Of a stretch of 64,000 bases of DNA, positions 50,169 through 60,092 are shown in pieces; within the stretch, counting starts at the first letter, position 1; the number at the start of each line of letters is the position of its first letter. A model generated the notes under the pieces. It did no database searches. It saw nothing but the letters and a program-made list of their open reading frames with translations, and was not told the origin of the DNA. Position numbers and translations under genes: made by a program. Source of the DNA: Paraburkholderia susongensis (lineage in GTDB: Bacteria; Pseudomonadota; Gammaproteobacteria; Burkholderiales; Burkholderiaceae); contig NZ_FXAT01000003.1 of NCBI RefSeq assembly GCF_900177725.1, positions 124,001-188,000 on the forward strand. Reading direction: 5' to 3'.

Positions 50169-50660
50169 CGTGTTGGCCTCGCACCACAGCACGCACGCGA
50201 CCATTGTTCGCCGCTTGCCGCCACGCATCGCAGAGGCCCGTTAGCTTTGGCCTTGCGAGCCTTGTCACGGGTACAGCAATTTTTTCGGCCCGGGTTCTCC
50301 TTGATTGCACAAAACAAAATTGTCGTGCCAGGATGAGTCCGTAGTTTCATGACGTCACTTTGCGAGAGCAGGTCATACCGGCTCCGCGAAATGCGCAGGA
50401 AACCGTGCCGGCCGCTACATCGATGCGAGCCGCGGCGGTTCCGAAGTGCAGGAAGTGACGCTCATCATCGGCGCGTGGGGTCGCGTCGGCCGTTGGGTTC
50501 ATCCCGTGCGATCTCGATCAGCGTACGTTGCGCGCAAAGCGCACAACGTACGCGAGTGAATCTGTTTGTCGAAAATGCGGACGAAAGGAAGCCGTCAGCA
50601 ACCACTTTCGACAGACAGGCAGCACGGAGTTCAGGGCAAGTCTTTCAGGCAGGTGCGTCA
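50169..50660. other. Intergenic region before the secreted hydrolase
   Basis: About 490 bp with no supported gene. It holds one strong hairpin (50521-50553) and otherwise GC-rich, Arg-coding shadow frames. The leader of the next gene is probably here, but no convincing promoter was found. Confidence 0.5.
50521..50553 (+). promoter_or_regulatory. Strong hairpin upstream of the secreted hydrolase
   Basis: GCGTACGTTGCGC and GCGCACAACGTACGC pair over 13 bp with one bulged base and a 5-nt loop. It lies about 108 bp before the hydrolase ATG and has no T run. It could be an operator or a transcript structure. Confidence 0.5.
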
Positions 50661-51995
50661 ATGGTGTTGAGCAAGGTTCTGAAGAAGTGTGCGGCGATCT
50701 GCGCCGCGTCGACTTGCGCTGTCGCGATCGCACACGCCGATCCGCTCTCCTACGCGTCTACCGCAAACCCGAGCGCTACACCGCTCACCGCGCCGGTCAC
50801 CGATACTCAGGCCGGGCCGCTCACGCGCGCACGCGTGCCGCGCATCACGCTCGACGACGACGTCTACCTGCCCACCGCGCACCTGAACGAACAGATCATC
50901 CGCGTGCCGGTCGACGCCGCCGGTACGGTCACGCTCGAAACGACGATCTACAAACCGGACGGCCCCGGTCCGTTCCCGATGATCGTGTTCAACCACGGCA
51001 AGATTCCCGGCGACCCGCGCACCCAGGAACGCAGCGACCCGCTGCCGTTCGCGCGCGAGTTCGTGCGCCGCGGCTACGTGGTGGTCGCGCCGAACCGCCA
51101 AGGCTTCGGCCATTCGGATGGCGTGTACCAACAGGACGGTTGCGACGTCGAACTCAACGGCCTTGGCCAGGCGAGCGACGTCGCGGCCACGATCAATTAC
51201 ATGTCGAAGCAACCTTACGTCGACGCAACGCATATCGCGGTGGCCGGCACCTCGCACGGCGGTCTCGCGACGATCGCCTACGGTACCGAAGCGGCGTCGG
51301 GCGTGCGGGCGCTCATCAACTTCTCGGGCGGCCTGCGCCAGGACGCCTGCACCGACTGGCAGGGCAACCTGACGCGCGCATTCGGCGCATATGGCGAGAA
51401 GACCAAAGTGCCGTCGCTGTGGCTGTACGGCGACAACGATTCGGTCTGGAGCGCGCCGCTCGTGGCAGACATGTACGCCGCCTACGACGCGCACGGCGCG
51501 AGCGCGAAGATGGTCGATTTCGGCAACTACAAGAACGACGCGCATCGGCTGGTCGGCGACCGCGACGGCGTGCACGTGTGGTGGCCGGCCGTCGAGTCGT
51601 TCCTCGCGCGCGCCGGCATGCCGACGGCCGTGCAGTATCGAGTGGCCGACCCTACCGCGCCGAAGGCCACCGGCTTTGCCGCGCTCAATGCAGTAGATGC
51701 CGTGCCGTATCTCGACGAAGCGGGCCGCAACGGTTATCGCAACTTCCTGCATCAATATCCGAGCCGCGCGTTTGCCGTGTCGGATTCGGGCGCGTGGTCG
51801 TGGGCCGAAGGCGGCGACGATCCGATGTCGGTGGCGGTCACCAATTGTCAGAAACAGAGTTCCGATCCTTGCCGTCTGTATGCGGTGGACAACTCAGTGG
51901 TCTGGGGCAGCCAGTCTTCGCAGACGGCCGATGCGAACGGCACGTCTCACTCTGGCGATGCCGATGGACAGCGTGCTATCGCGAGCCGCGAGTAA
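50661..51995 (+). CDS. Secreted alpha/beta hydrolase, dienelactone hydrolase-like
   Basis: A 444-residue exported hydrolase. A signal peptide (about residues 1-26, AAICAASTCAVAIAHA) precedes a Ser-hydrolase domain with nucleophile elbow GTSHGGLAT, the oxyanion region FNHGKIPGDPRTQ, an acidic residue in YGDNDS and a His in DAHRLVGD. The tail of about 110 residues beyond the core carries Cys pairs (NCQKQSSDPC). The start MVLSKVLKKC was chosen because it is the only frame position with a proper signal sequence. Its substrate is unknown. Relatives include secreted esterases and polyester hydrolases. Confidence 0.8.
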   Translation: MVLSKVLKKCAAICAASTCAVAIAHADPLSYASTANPSATPLTAPVTDTQAGPLTRARVPRITLDDDVYLPTAHLNEQIIRVPVDAAGTVTLETTIYKPDGPGPFPMIVFNHGKIPGDPRTQERSDPLPFAREFVRRGYVVVAPNRQGFGHSDGVYQQDGCDVELNGLGQASDVAATINYMSKQPYVDATHIAVAGTSHGGLATIAYGTEAASGVRALINFSGGLRQDACTDWQGNLTRAFGAYGEKTKVPSLWLYGDNDSVWSAPLVADMYAAYDAHGASAKMVDFGNYKNDAHRLVGDRDGVHVWWPAVESFLARAGMPTAVQYRVADPTAPKATGFAALNAVDAVPYLDEAGRNGYRNFLHQYPSRAFAVSDSGAWSWAEGGDDPMSVAVTNCQKQSSDPCRLYAVDNSVVWGSQSSQTADANGTSHSGDADGQRAIASRE

Positions 51996-52043
51996 AGCGA
52001 AGCGCGCAGGAATCGTGAATCAAGCCCGGTTCTAACGGGCTGC

Positions 52044-52072
52044 AAGCCTGCCGTATCGGCAGGCTTTTTATT
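52044..52072 (+). terminator. Intrinsic terminator after the secreted hydrolase
   Basis: A perfect 10-bp stem AAGCCTGCCG with CGGCAGGCTT, a 3-nt loop and TTTATT. It lies 48 bp past the hydrolase stop. Confidence 0.92.
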
Positions 52073-52140
52073 GTGCGCTGAGCATGTCCCAACATGACTC
52101 GGGTGCGAGTCCCTTGCATTGCTCGCCAGACATTTCGTGT

Positions 52141-52172
52141 ACCCGCTGAGCCCGGAAGCCAGCGGGTTTTTT
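52141..52172 (+). terminator. Second terminator, possibly of a small RNA
   Basis: An 8-bp stem ACCCGCTG with CAGCGGGT and an 11-nt loop is followed by a run of five T. It follows the previous terminator by about 70 bp with no open frame between. It may back up that terminator or end an unannotated small transcript. Confidence 0.7.
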
Positions 52173-52577
52173 GTTAACCGTGAATCAGCGCCTGAATCAG
52201 CACGTGAGCGATCGAGTGAACGAACGTTCGCGCCGCGCGTGCCCCAAAAAGCCCGCTTGCCTCACATTTGCGCCAGTAACCGCCAACTATTTTGACGTCG
52301 CCATCTCCGTCGATCGGCGAGCTTCGATTCCGAAGTCGTCCTAGCTGCGTCGAACAGCGCCAAACCCCGGCGCCGCAAGGAAAAATGCACATTTCGCCCC
52401 TGCTGCGCGCCGCTCAATAAACCGCTAATCTCGACTCCGCGCATTCGCCTGGGCTCTTGCGCCGCCACCTGAAAAAGCTTGCGGCACATCGCAAAAGACC
52501 TTCGAAAACGACCTTTAAAAAGGGCTCAAAAAGAAGCCTCGCGCGTGAGTGGCAAAAAAGCACCCTGGAGTACCTCT

Positions 52578-53975
52578 TTGGAAAAATCAGCAGCACATTC
52601 CGTCGCACCCTCAATGGCGGCCTCGATCGCACCAGCGGTCGCCCCTGAAGACTGGGTCGCCCGCAGCCTGCGCGCGGTGTGGCACCCATGCACGCAGATG
52701 AAGCACCACGAGCGCCTGCCGCTCGTGCCTGTCGCGCGTGGTCAGGGCGCGTGGCTCTACGATCGCGCGGGCCATCGGTATCTGGACGCGATCAGCTCGT
52801 GGTGGGTCAATCTGTTCGGTCATGCGAACCCGCGCATCAATGCGGCGCTGAAAGACCAACTCGATACGCTCGAACACGCGATGCTCGCCGGCTGCACGCA
52901 CGAGCCTGCGGTCGAACTCGCCGAACGCCTCGCCGCGCTGACCGGCAACACGCTCGGCCACGCGTTCTTCGCCTCGGATGGCGCGTCCGCGATCGAGATC
53001 GCGCTGAAGATGAGCTTCCACACCTGGCACAACCGTGGTTTCGCCGACAAGCAGGAATTCGTCTGCATCGCTAACAGTTACCACGGCGAGACGATCGGCG
53101 CGCTCGGCGTGACCGACGTCGCGCTGTTCAAGGACGCGTACGATCCGTTGATCCGCCACGCGCACGTCGTCGCATCGCCCGACGCACGGCTCACGCAAGC
53201 CGGCGAAACCGCCGCCGACGTCGCGCGCCGCGCGCTCGAACACGTGCGCTCGCTGTTCGACGCGCGCGCGAGCCGCATAGCCGCGCTAATCGTCGAGCCG
53301 CTCGTGCAATGCGCGGCCGGCATGGCGATGCACGACGCGTCGTATATCGCGGGCCTGCGCGCGCTGTGCGACGAATACGGCGTGCATCTGATCGCCGATG
53401 AAATCGCGGTCGGCTGCGCACGCACCGGCACCTTCTTCGCATGCGAACAGGCGAGCGTGTGGCCGGACTTCCTGTGCCTGTCGAAAGGCATCAGCGGCGG
53501 TTATCTGCCGCTGTCGATCGTGCTGTCGCGCGACGACATCTTCGCGGCCTTCTATCACGACGACACCGCGCGCGGCTTCCTGCATTCGCACTCGTACACC
53601 GGCAATCCGCTCGCGTGCCGCGCCGCGCTCGCGACGCTCGACCTGTTCGCCAGCGACGACGTGCTCACCGCGAACGCGCGCAAATCCGCAACGCTGAAAG
53701 CCGCGCTCGCGCCGCTCGCCGATCATGCGCAGGTGCGCAATCTGCGTCAGTGCGGCACGATCTTCGCGTTCGATGCGCTCATCGACGATCCTCAGCAGGC
53801 CAGAACGTTTTCGCGCCGCTTCTTCGAAAACGCGTTGCAGCGTGAGTTGCTGCTGCGCCCGATCGGCACCACGGTGTACCTGATGCCGCCTTATATCCTC
53901 GACGACGAAGAACTCGCGCTGCTCGCCGCACGCACGCGCGAGACCTTCGACGCCACACTCGCGGAGGCCCGCTGA
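52578..53975 (+). CDS. bioA: Adenosylmethionine-8-amino-7-oxononanoate aminotransferase
   Basis: A class III PLP aminotransferase that makes 7,8-diaminopelargonate in biotin synthesis. Conserved regions include [36 protein letters not shown] and the PLP lysine in [19 protein letters not shown] start at 52578 is chosen because GGAG precedes it by seven bases. An ATG at 52614 in the same frame lacks any ribosome site and would remove 12 residues. The 3' end overlaps the bioF ATG by one base, and bioF-bioD-bioB follow. Confidence 0.94.
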   Translation: MEKSAAHSVAPSMAASIAPAVAPEDWVARSLRAVWHPCTQMKHHERLPLVPVARGQGAWLYDRAGHRYLDAISSWWVNLFGHANPRINAALKDQLDTLEHAMLAGCTHEPAVELAERLAALTGNTLGHAFFASDGASAIEIALKMSFHTWHNRGFADKQEFVCIANSYHGETIGALGVTDVALFKDAYDPLIRHAHVVASPDARLTQAGETAADVARRALEHVRSLFDARASRIAALIVEPLVQCAAGMAMHDASYIAGLRALCDEYGVHLIADEIAVGCARTGTFFACEQASVWPDFLCLSKGISGGYLPLSIVLSRDDIFAAFYHDDTARGFLHSHSYTGNPLACRAALATLDLFASDDVLTANARKSATLKAALAPLADHAQVRNLRQCGTIFAFDALIDDPQQARTFSRRFFENALQRELLLRPIGTTVYLMPPYILDDEELALLAARTRETFDATLAEAR

Positions 53976-55159
53976 TGCATCTGCTCGACACACTCGCCGA
54001 AGGGCTCAAGGACATCGATGCGCGCGGGCTGCGCCGCCGCCGCCGCACCGCCGACACGCCCTGCGCCGCGCACATGAGCGTCGACGGCCGCGACATCATC
54101 GGCTTCGCGAGCAACGACTATCTCGGTCTCGCCGCGCATCCGCAACTGATCGAGGCGATCGCCGAAGGCGCGCGCCGTTATGGCGCGGGCAGCGGCGGCT
54201 CGCATCTGCTCGGCGGCCATTCGCGCGCGCATGCGCAACTCGAAGACGATCTCGCGCAGTTCGCGGGCGGTTTCGTCGACGATCCGCGCGCGCTCTATTT
54301 CAGCACCGGCTATATGGCGAATCTCGCGACGCTGACCGCGCTCGCGGGCCGCGGCACGACGCTCTTCTCCGATGCGCTCAATCACGCGTCGCTGATCGAC
54401 GGCGCGCGCCTCTCACGCGCTGATGTGCAGATCTATCCGCACTGCGACATGGACGCGTTGAGCGCGATGCTCGAAGCGTCGGACGCGAACGTCAAGGTGA
54501 TCGTCTCCGATACGGTGTTCAGCATGGACGGCGATGTCGCGCCGCTACCGCGTCTGCTCGAACTCGCCGAGCGGCATGGCGCATGGCTCATCGTCGACGA
54601 TGCGCACGGCTTCGGCGTGCTCGGCCCGCAAGGGCGCGGCGCCATCGCACAAGCCGCGCTGCGCTCGCCGCATCTGATTTCGATCGGTACGCTCGGCAAG
54701 GCGGCGGGCGTGTCGGGCGCGTTCGTCGCCGCGCATGCGACCGTGATCGAATGGCTCGTGCAGCGCGCACGTCCGTACATCTTCACGACCGCGTCGGTGC
54801 CGGCGGCCGCGCATGCGGTGTCGGCGAGTCTGCGCATCATCGGTGGCGCGGAAGGCGACGCGCGCCGTGCGCATCTTCAGCAGCTGATCGAGCGCACGCG
54901 CGCGATGCTCAAGCGCACGCCGTGGCTGCCGGTCGATTCGCACACCGCGGTGCAGCCGCTCATCATCGGCGCGAACGAGGCGACGCTCGACATCGCCGCG
55001 TCGCTCGACCGCGCGGGTTTGTGGGTGCCCGCCATTCGTCCGCCGACGGTGCCGGCCGGCACGTCGCGCCTGCGCATCTCGCTCTCCGCCGCGCACTCGC
55101 ACGGGGATCTCGACCGGCTCGAAGCGGGCCTGCAACAACTCGGCGTGCGCGCCGCATGA
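53975..55159 (+). CDS. bioF: 8-amino-7-oxononanoate synthase
   Basis: A 394-residue alpha-oxoamine synthase. It joins pimeloyl thioester and L-alanine with PLP. The PLP lysine lies in [16 protein letters not shown], with [14 protein letters not shown] and [18 protein letters not shown] as substrate motifs and [10 protein letters not shown] before it. It overlaps bioA by one base and bioD by 4 bp (ATGA), so all four genes are translated together. The N-terminal Arg run (RGLRRRRR) is short and typical. Confidence 0.96.
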   Translation: MHLLDTLAEGLKDIDARGLRRRRRTADTPCAAHMSVDGRDIIGFASNDYLGLAAHPQLIEAIAEGARRYGAGSGGSHLLGGHSRAHAQLEDDLAQFAGGFVDDPRALYFSTGYMANLATLTALAGRGTTLFSDALNHASLIDGARLSRADVQIYPHCDMDALSAMLEASDANVKVIVSDTVFSMDGDVAPLPRLLELAERHGAWLIVDDAHGFGVLGPQGRGAIAQAALRSPHLISIGTLGKAAGVSGAFVAAHATVIEWLVQRARPYIFTTASVPAAAHAVSASLRIIGGAEGDARRAHLQQLIERTRAMLKRTPWLPVDSHTAVQPLIIGANEATLDIAASLDRAGLWVPAIRPPTVPAGTSRLRISLSAAHSHGDLDRLEAGLQQLGVRAA

Positions 55160-55908
55160 GCAGCCGCATGAGTCCCATCACGTACGCAGACGACGCGCTC
55201 TCGCTGTTCGTCACCGGCACCGATACGGAAATCGGCAAGACGTTCGTGTCGTCGGCGCTATTGCGCGGCTTCGCGCGCGAGGGTCTGCAAGCGGCTGCGA
55301 TGAAGCCGATCGCCGCAGGCGCCGCCGAAGTGAATGGCGTGCTGCACAACGAAGACGCGGATCAACTCGACGCCGCGTCGAGCGTGCTGCTGCCGCCGGC
55401 GCTGCGCACACCGTATCTGCTGAAAGAGCCGGCCGCGCCGCACATCGCGGCCGCGCTGGAAAACGTCACGTTCGATATCGGGCACATCGTCAGTTGCCAT
55501 CAGCAGGCGGTGAAGCTCGCGGAGATCGTGGTCGTCGAAGGTGTCGGCGGCTTTCGCGTGCCGTTGACCGCGACGCAGGACACCGCCGATCTCGCGGTCG
55601 CGTTGAAGCTGCCGGTCGTGCTCGTGGTCGGCATGCGGCTCGGCTGCATCAGCCATGCGCTGCTCACCGCCGAAGCAATCGCCGCGCGCGGTCTGACGCT
55701 CGCAGGCTGGGTCGCGAATCGCATCGACCCGGACATGACGTTCCCCGACGAAAACATCGCGTCGATTCGCGCGCATCTTGCGCAGGCGTACGACGCGCCG
55801 CTGCTCGGCATCGTGCCGCATCTCAGCCCGATCTCGCCGGAGCTTGCGGCGCAGCAACTCGACATTCAACGGCTTCTGCAAACGCTGCGCCGATTGCGCG
55901 CGGCATAG
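55156..55908 (+). CDS. bioD: Dethiobiotin synthetase
   Basis: A 250-residue ATP-dependent carboxylase that closes the ureido ring of dethiobiotin. The P loop is [10 protein letters not shown], with MKPIAAGA and [12 protein letters not shown] as substrate and Mg motifs. The ATG at 55156 overlaps the bioF stop (ATGA). A second ATG four codons later (MSPITYADD) is possible, but the overlapping start is preferred. bioB begins 53 bp after its stop. Confidence 0.94.
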   Translation: MSSRMSPITYADDALSLFVTGTDTEIGKTFVSSALLRGFAREGLQAAAMKPIAAGAAEVNGVLHNEDADQLDAASSVLLPPALRTPYLLKEPAAPHIAAALENVTFDIGHIVSCHQQAVKLAEIVVVEGVGGFRVPLTATQDTADLAVALKLPVVLVVGMRLGCISHALLTAEAIAARGLTLAGWVANRIDPDMTFPDENIASIRAHLAQAYDAPLLGIVPHLSPISPELAAQQLDIQRLLQTLRRLRAA

Positions 55909-55961
55909 CCGCAGCCCCGCGGCGCTGAACCCCATTTCATCCCTACACGAGGATCGATCAC

Positions 55962-57050
55962 ATGACACAACTGAACATCGCAGCGGGCACCGCCGACTGC
56001 AATCCAAACCCCGCCGCCGCAACTGAAGCGAAGCCGCTCGCGCGCTGGCGCGTCGCCGATATCGTTGCGTTGTACGAACTGCCGTTCAACGACCTGCTGT
56101 TTCGCGCACAGCAAACGCACCGCGAGCATTTCGACGCGAACGCCGTGCAACTGTCGACGCTGCTGTCGATCAAGACCGGCGGCTGCGAGGAAGATTGCGC
56201 GTACTGTCCGCAGTCGGTGCATCACGACACGGGCCTCGCCGCCGACAAGCTGATGGCCGTCGACGACGTGCTCGCCGCCGCACAGGTCGCGAAAGACAAC
56301 GGCGCGACGCGCTTCTGCATGGGCGCCGCGTGGCGCAATCCGAAGGACCGTCACCTCGAACCGATCAAGGACATGATTCGCGGCGTGAAGGCAATGGGCC
56401 TTGAAACCTGCGTCACGCTCGGCATGCTCGAAACGCACCAGGCGCACGCTCTGCGTGACGCGGGCCTCGACTACTACAACCACAACCTCGATACGTCGCC
56501 CGAGTTCTACGGCCAGATCATTTCGACGCGCACGTACCAGGACCGCCTCGACACGCTCGAACGCGTGCGCGACGCGGGCATCAACGTGTGCTGCGGCGGC
56601 ATCGTCGGCATGGGCGAGTCGCGCCGCGAACGCGCGGGCCTCATCGCGCAGCTCGCGAACATGGAGCCGTATCCGGAGTCGGTGCCGATCAACAATCTCG
56701 TGCAGGTGCAAGGCACGCCGCTCACGGGCACCGAAGCGATCGATCCGTTCGAGTTCGTGCGCACGATCGCGATCGCGCGCATCACGATGCCGCGCGCGAT
56801 GGTGCGTCTGTCGGCGGGCCGCGAGCAGATGGACGAAGCATTGCAGGCAATGTGCTTCCTCGCCGGCGCGAATTCGATTTTCTACGGCGACCAGTTGCTG
56901 ACGACGAGCAACCCGCAGGCCGAAGCGGACCGCAAGCTGCTCGCGCGTCTTGGCATTCGCGCCGAGGCCGCGCAACAGATGCCGCTCGAGCAGAGCGGTT
57001 GCGAGCATGGCTGCGCTCATGGTCACGATGAGCACGCTGCGCCGAACTGA
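55962..57050 (+). CDS. bioB: Biotin synthase (radical SAM)
   Basis: A 362-residue radical SAM enzyme that inserts sulfur into dethiobiotin. The [4Fe-4S] cysteines are Cys75, Cys79 and Cys82 (CEEDCAYC), with [13 protein letters not shown] and [11 protein letters not shown] as further cluster/substrate motifs. The last 15 residues are Cys/His-rich ([13 protein letters not shown]), an optional metal-binding tail. It ends the bio operon and is followed at once by a strong terminator. Confidence 0.97.
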   Translation: MTQLNIAAGTADCNPNPAAATEAKPLARWRVADIVALYELPFNDLLFRAQQTHREHFDANAVQLSTLLSIKTGGCEEDCAYCPQSVHHDTGLAADKLMAVDDVLAAAQVAKDNGATRFCMGAAWRNPKDRHLEPIKDMIRGVKAMGLETCVTLGMLETHQAHALRDAGLDYYNHNLDTSPEFYGQIISTRTYQDRLDTLERVRDAGINVCCGGIVGMGESRRERAGLIAQLANMEPYPESVPINNLVQVQGTPLTGTEAIDPFEFVRTIAIARITMPRAMVRLSAGREQMDEALQAMCFLAGANSIFYGDQLLTTSNPQAEADRKLLARLGIRAEAAQQMPLEQSGCEHGCAHGHDEHAAPN

Positions 57051-57085
57051 GCGCGTGCGCCGCATGCGATAGGCGCGTGCGAATA

Positions 57086-57121
57086 AAAAAGGCTGCCTCG
57101 TTTCTGCGAGGCAGCCTTTTT
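57086..57121 (+). terminator. Strong intrinsic terminator of the bio operon
   Basis: A perfect 15-bp stem AAAAAGGCTGCCTCG with CGAGGCAGCCTTTTT around a 6-nt loop. It lies 35 bp after the bioB stop. The arms begin and end with A and T runs, so it can act in both directions. Confidence 0.95.
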
Positions 57122-57306
57122 ACATTGGGCATCCGTATTCCGCGGGTGATTTGTCGTTGTGCGGCGCAGTGAAAGCAGCGGGATGCAAGTGGCTGCTATG
57201 GCCTGGTTCGTGCTTGATTCGAATCACTTACCTTCGAAACATCGACCAATTGGCGCTCCCGGCCACAACGCCGCGCATGCGCTCGCTTGTAAGAAAAATT
57301 ATGTGT

Positions 57307-57328
57307 CGCGCAATGGAATAGTTGCGCG
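57307..57328. promoter_or_regulatory. Inverted repeat just before the cytochrome b561 gene
   Basis: CGCGCAA and TTGCGCG form a perfect 7-bp inverted repeat with an 8-base centre, ending six bases before the 57335 ATG. In a non-coding leader this could be an operator for the redox cluster. If the true start is the ATG at 57386 it would lie in the leader. The regulator is unknown. Confidence 0.4.
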
Positions 57329-57334
57329 CAGGTC

Positions 57335-58009
57335 ATGTTTACGAATGAAGACGCAGCCTGGTCGCGGCCGGCCGGCGGTCCGAGCATGTGCTACCTCATC
57401 AATCACGAGATCGCTTTGATTCACACGACGATTCAACCCGCCTGGATCCGCATCACACACTGGATCAATGCGCTCGCTGTCGTACTGATGGTGACAAGCG
57501 GCTGGCAGATCTATGACGCCTCGCCGATCTTTCCAGCCTTACAGTTTCCTTCCGTCATCACATTGGGCGGCTGGCTCGGCGGAGCCTTGCAATGGCATTT
57601 CGCGGTCATGTGGATGCTGGTCGCGAATTTCCTCATCTACGTCGGGCTGAATATCGCTTCGGGACGTCTGCGCCGAAAACTGCTGCCGATCAGCTTCAAG
57701 TCGCTTGCAACCGATCTCGTCGCCGCACTGCGCGGCACGCTCGGGCACGAGGACCTCACACGCTACAACGCGGTACAGAAATTCGCCTATCTCGTGGTCA
57801 TTGTCGATATCGCGCTCCTGATCGTGTCGGGACTGGCGGTATGGAAGTCGGTGCAGTTCCCGCTGCTGCGCACGCTGATGGGCGGATACGACAATGCGCG
57901 CGTCGTGCATTTCGTTGCCATGAGCGTGCTGGTGGCGTTCTTCGTCGTGCACGTCGTTATGGTCGCGCTGGTGCCGCGCTCGCTGCTTTTGATGATTCGT
58001 GGACGCTAA
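57335..58009 (+). CDS. Cytochrome b561/b-type membrane subunit
   Basis: A 224-residue integral membrane protein of the cytochrome b561 type (bacterial/Ni-Fe hydrogenase group). Four hydrophobic helices carry paired histidines (RITHWINALAVVLM, LQWHFAVMWMLV, RVVHFVAMSVLVAFFVVHVVM) for heme b. It should pass electrons between the quinone pool and the molybdoenzyme whose gene begins 3 bp downstream. ATGs at 57335 and 57386 are both possible, and neither has a convincing ribosome site. It heads a four-gene set that ends with a CHRD protein. Confidence 0.85.
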   Translation: MFTNEDAAWSRPAGGPSMCYLINHEIALIHTTIQPAWIRITHWINALAVVLMVTSGWQIYDASPIFPALQFPSVITLGGWLGGALQWHFAVMWMLVANFLIYVGLNIASGRLRRKLLPISFKSLATDLVAALRGTLGHEDLTRYNAVQKFAYLVVIVDIALLIVSGLAVWKSVQFPLLRTLMGGYDNARVVHFVAMSVLVAFFVVHVVMVALVPRSLLLMIRGR

Positions 58010-58011
58010 CC

Positions 58012-58803
58012 ATGACCTTTCGAAAAAAGGCTGTGAAGCCTGATACGTTTCTTCGGTCTCACGCTGAATCGATCATCAATGATGCGCGCAACGAACTGAA
58101 AAATCCGGCCCGCCGGCTGCTCGGAAAGCGGATTCTCACGCTCGGCGGCATTGCGATGCTGTCCGGCTGCGACTTGTCCAATGACAAGTCGGTGAACACC
58201 ATGCTGCGGAGAATTTCGTTCTTCAACGACGACGTGCAAGCCCTGTTGTTCAATCCGAACGAGATGGCCCCGACCTATCCGGAGTCGATGATCACACGGC
58301 CGTTTCCGTTCAACGCGTTCTACGATATCGACGATGTGCCCGAAGTCGACGCTGCGACATACCGGCTACAGGTGGGTGGCCTCGCGACTGGCAAACGCGT
58401 CTGGACGCTCGACGAGCTGCGCGCGTTGCCGCAGGAAAGCCAGATCACGCGTCATATCTGCATTGAAGGATGGAGCGCGATAGGCCGATGGGGTGGCGTG
58501 CGCTTCTCCGATTTCCTGAAACGCGCGGGCGCGGACATCACGGCGAAGTACGTGTCACTGCACTGTGCGGACAACTACTGGACCAGCATCGACATGCCGA
58601 CTGCGCTGCATGCTCAGACGCTGCTCGCACTCACGTACGACGGCCAGGTGCTGCCGCCGAAATACGGCTTCCCGATGAAGCTGCGTATGCCGACCAAGCT
58701 CGGTTACAAGAATCCGAAGCATATCGTCGCAATCAGTGTGACGAACGAATATCCCGGTGGTTACTGGGAGAACCAGGGCTATAACTGGTTCGGCGGTTCC
58801 TGA
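58012..58803 (+). CDS. Molybdopterin-dependent oxidoreductase (sulfite oxidase/MsrP fold)
   Basis: A 263-residue oxidoreductase of the sulfite-oxidase/YedY (MsrP) type. Cys150 in RHICIEGWSAIGRWGG is the expected molybdenum ligand, with LPPKYGFPMKLRMPTKLGYK and EYPGGYWENQGYNW as further motifs. A hydrophobic segment with a possible lipobox (GGIAMLSGC) follows an Arg pair (ARRLLGKR). It may be exported and perhaps lipid-anchored. A twin-arginine signal is not obvious. It replaces the YedZ partner with the cytochrome b561 upstream. The substrate, such as methionine sulfoxide or an oxyanion, is not determined. Confidence 0.87.
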   Translation: MTFRKKAVKPDTFLRSHAESIINDARNELKNPARRLLGKRILTLGGIAMLSGCDLSNDKSVNTMLRRISFFNDDVQALLFNPNEMAPTYPESMITRPFPFNAFYDIDDVPEVDAATYRLQVGGLATGKRVWTLDELRALPQESQITRHICIEGWSAIGRWGGVRFSDFLKRAGADITAKYVSLHCADNYWTSIDMPTALHAQTLLALTYDGQVLPPKYGFPMKLRMPTKLGYKNPKHIVAISVTNEYPGGYWENQGYNWFGGS

Positions 58804-58849
58804 TATGCACGGGTCCACTCGAAACTCAACAGTCCTTTATGGAGTATCC

Positions 58850-59464
58850 ATGTCTATTCGCTTGAAACTTGGCGTCATCCTCACTACGCTGACTTTTGCC
58901 GGTGTCGCGCTCGCTCAGACGCCCGCGGCCAAACCGTCGCGCATCCGCGGCGATATCGTGTCGCTCGACGGCGACGTCCTGAAGGTGCATCGTCGTAGTG
59001 GCGACACTGTGTCGATCGAGCTCAAACCGGCCGTTGCCGTGTCGGCGGTCAAGGCCATGCAGCTTTCGGACATCAAGCCGGGCTCCTTCGTCGGCACGGC
59101 TGCAACGACGGGCACTGACGGAAAGTTGACGGCCACCGAAGTGGTCGTCTTCCCCGAATCCGCGCGCGGCACGGGTGAAGGTCACTACGCATGGGACCTC
59201 GGTCCGAACAGCACGATGACGAATGCGAACGTCGATACGGTTGTTCAGGGTACCAGCGGCCGGAATCTCAAGCTGTCGTACAAAGGCGGAAGCAATGAGG
59301 TAACCGTACCGCCTAACGTACCCATCGTGACTTTCACGCCGGCCGCACGCACCGATCTGACCCCGGGCAAGAAGGTGTTTGTGGTCGCGACGCCCGCGTC
59401 GCAGGGTGCATTCGTAGCGCAGCGCGTGGTGGTCGAAAAGGATGGGGTCGCTCCGCCGATGTAG
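58850..59464 (+). CDS. Secreted DUF5666-like protein
   Basis: A 204-residue exported protein. A signal peptide (MSIRLKLGVILTTLTFAGVALA) precedes a beta-rich region with repeated IRGDIVSLDGDVLKVHR and PGSFVGTAATTGTDGKL motifs, resembling DUF5666-type barrels. GGAG six bases before the ATG supports the start. It follows the molybdoenzyme by 46 bp in the same direction. The function is unknown. A periplasmic carrier or structural role within the redox cluster is only inferred. Confidence 0.75.
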   Translation: MSIRLKLGVILTTLTFAGVALAQTPAAKPSRIRGDIVSLDGDVLKVHRRSGDTVSIELKPAVAVSAVKAMQLSDIKPGSFVGTAATTGTDGKLTATEVVVFPESARGTGEGHYAWDLGPNSTMTNANVDTVVQGTSGRNLKLSYKGGSNEVTVPPNVPIVTFTPAARTDLTPGKKVFVVATPASQGAFVAQRVVVEKDGVAPPM

Positions 59465-59586
59465 TCGATTGGCGGCCGGATGGATGACCTGCCCGCTGCG
59501 GTAGCACGTGGTTCAATGTCCGCAGCGAGTCGATTTATGCTATCCGCATCGCCTCGCGTTTGTTGTCCCCTAAAGGAGAAAACCAA

Positions 59587-60048
59587 ATGTCACGATCCAT
59601 CTCGCAGTGCGCTTTCAGGGTGTTCGGTGGCCTGGCCTTGGCGGGTACGCTGACCTTAGTACAAGCGGCGCCGGTCTCATTTGCAGTGCCGTTGTCGGGC
59701 GCTCAACAGGTTCCGCCGGTGCAGACTCCAGGCAGCGGCAACGCCAACCTCACGTACGACTCAGCCACGCGGGTCGTAACCTGGAACATCAGCTTCAGCG
59801 GATTGTCGAGTCAGACCACGATGGCACATTTCCACGGACCTGCCCCAGCCGGAAAAAACGCCGGCGTGAAGGTCTGGCTCTCCCAGAAGGGCAACATGGA
59901 GGTGACGAGCCCCATCAGCGGCCAGGCCACGCTATCCCCGGACGATGCCAAGATGTTCGAGGCCGGTGACATGTACATCAACGTTCACACCAAAAACAAT
60001 CCGAACGGCGAGATCCGCGGCCAGGTGGTGCCGCCGAAGAGCAACTGA
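59587..60048 (+). CDS. Secreted CHRD-domain protein
   Basis: A 153-residue exported protein with a signal peptide (residues about 1-27, GGLALAGTLTLVQA) and a CHRD domain. Signatures are PLSGAQQVPPVQTPGSGNA, MAHFHGPAPAG and the terminal NVHTKNNPNGEIRGQV. CHRD domains were first named from chordin and occur in many secreted bacterial proteins of unknown role. AAGGAG stands eight bases before the ATG. It ends the four-gene redox cluster and is convergent with a second cytochrome b gene. Confidence 0.88.
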   Translation: MSRSISQCAFRVFGGLALAGTLTLVQAAPVSFAVPLSGAQQVPPVQTPGSGNANLTYDSATRVVTWNISFSGLSSQTTMAHFHGPAPAGKNAGVKVWLSQKGNMEVTSPISGQATLSPDDAKMFEAGDMYINVHTKNNPNGEIRGQVVPPKSN

Positions 60049-60092
60049 CGCGGCCACTGAAGCGGCGTCCTGAGATCAGGTTCCCGGCGGGC

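Larger units (their letters stand above)
51996..52577. other. Gap between hydrolase and bioA with two terminators
   Basis: After the first terminator (52044-52072) and the second (52141-52172), no gene is supported until bioA. The last 150 bp are AT-richer and contain CCTTTAAAAAGG (52512-52523) and TTGCG-N6-CGCAA, possible elements of the bio promoter. No BirA-type operator is recognisable. Confidence 0.5.

Noticed and set aside
52080..52135. tRNA-like arm (GACTCGGGTGCGAGTC) between terminators
   Set aside because: The loop lacks TTCRA, there is no acceptor or anticodon stem, and it reads as a simple hairpin.
52173..52577. BirA operator upstream of bioA
   Set aside because: No TTGTAAACC-N15-GGTTTACAA type sequence is present, and BirA here lacks a DNA-binding domain.
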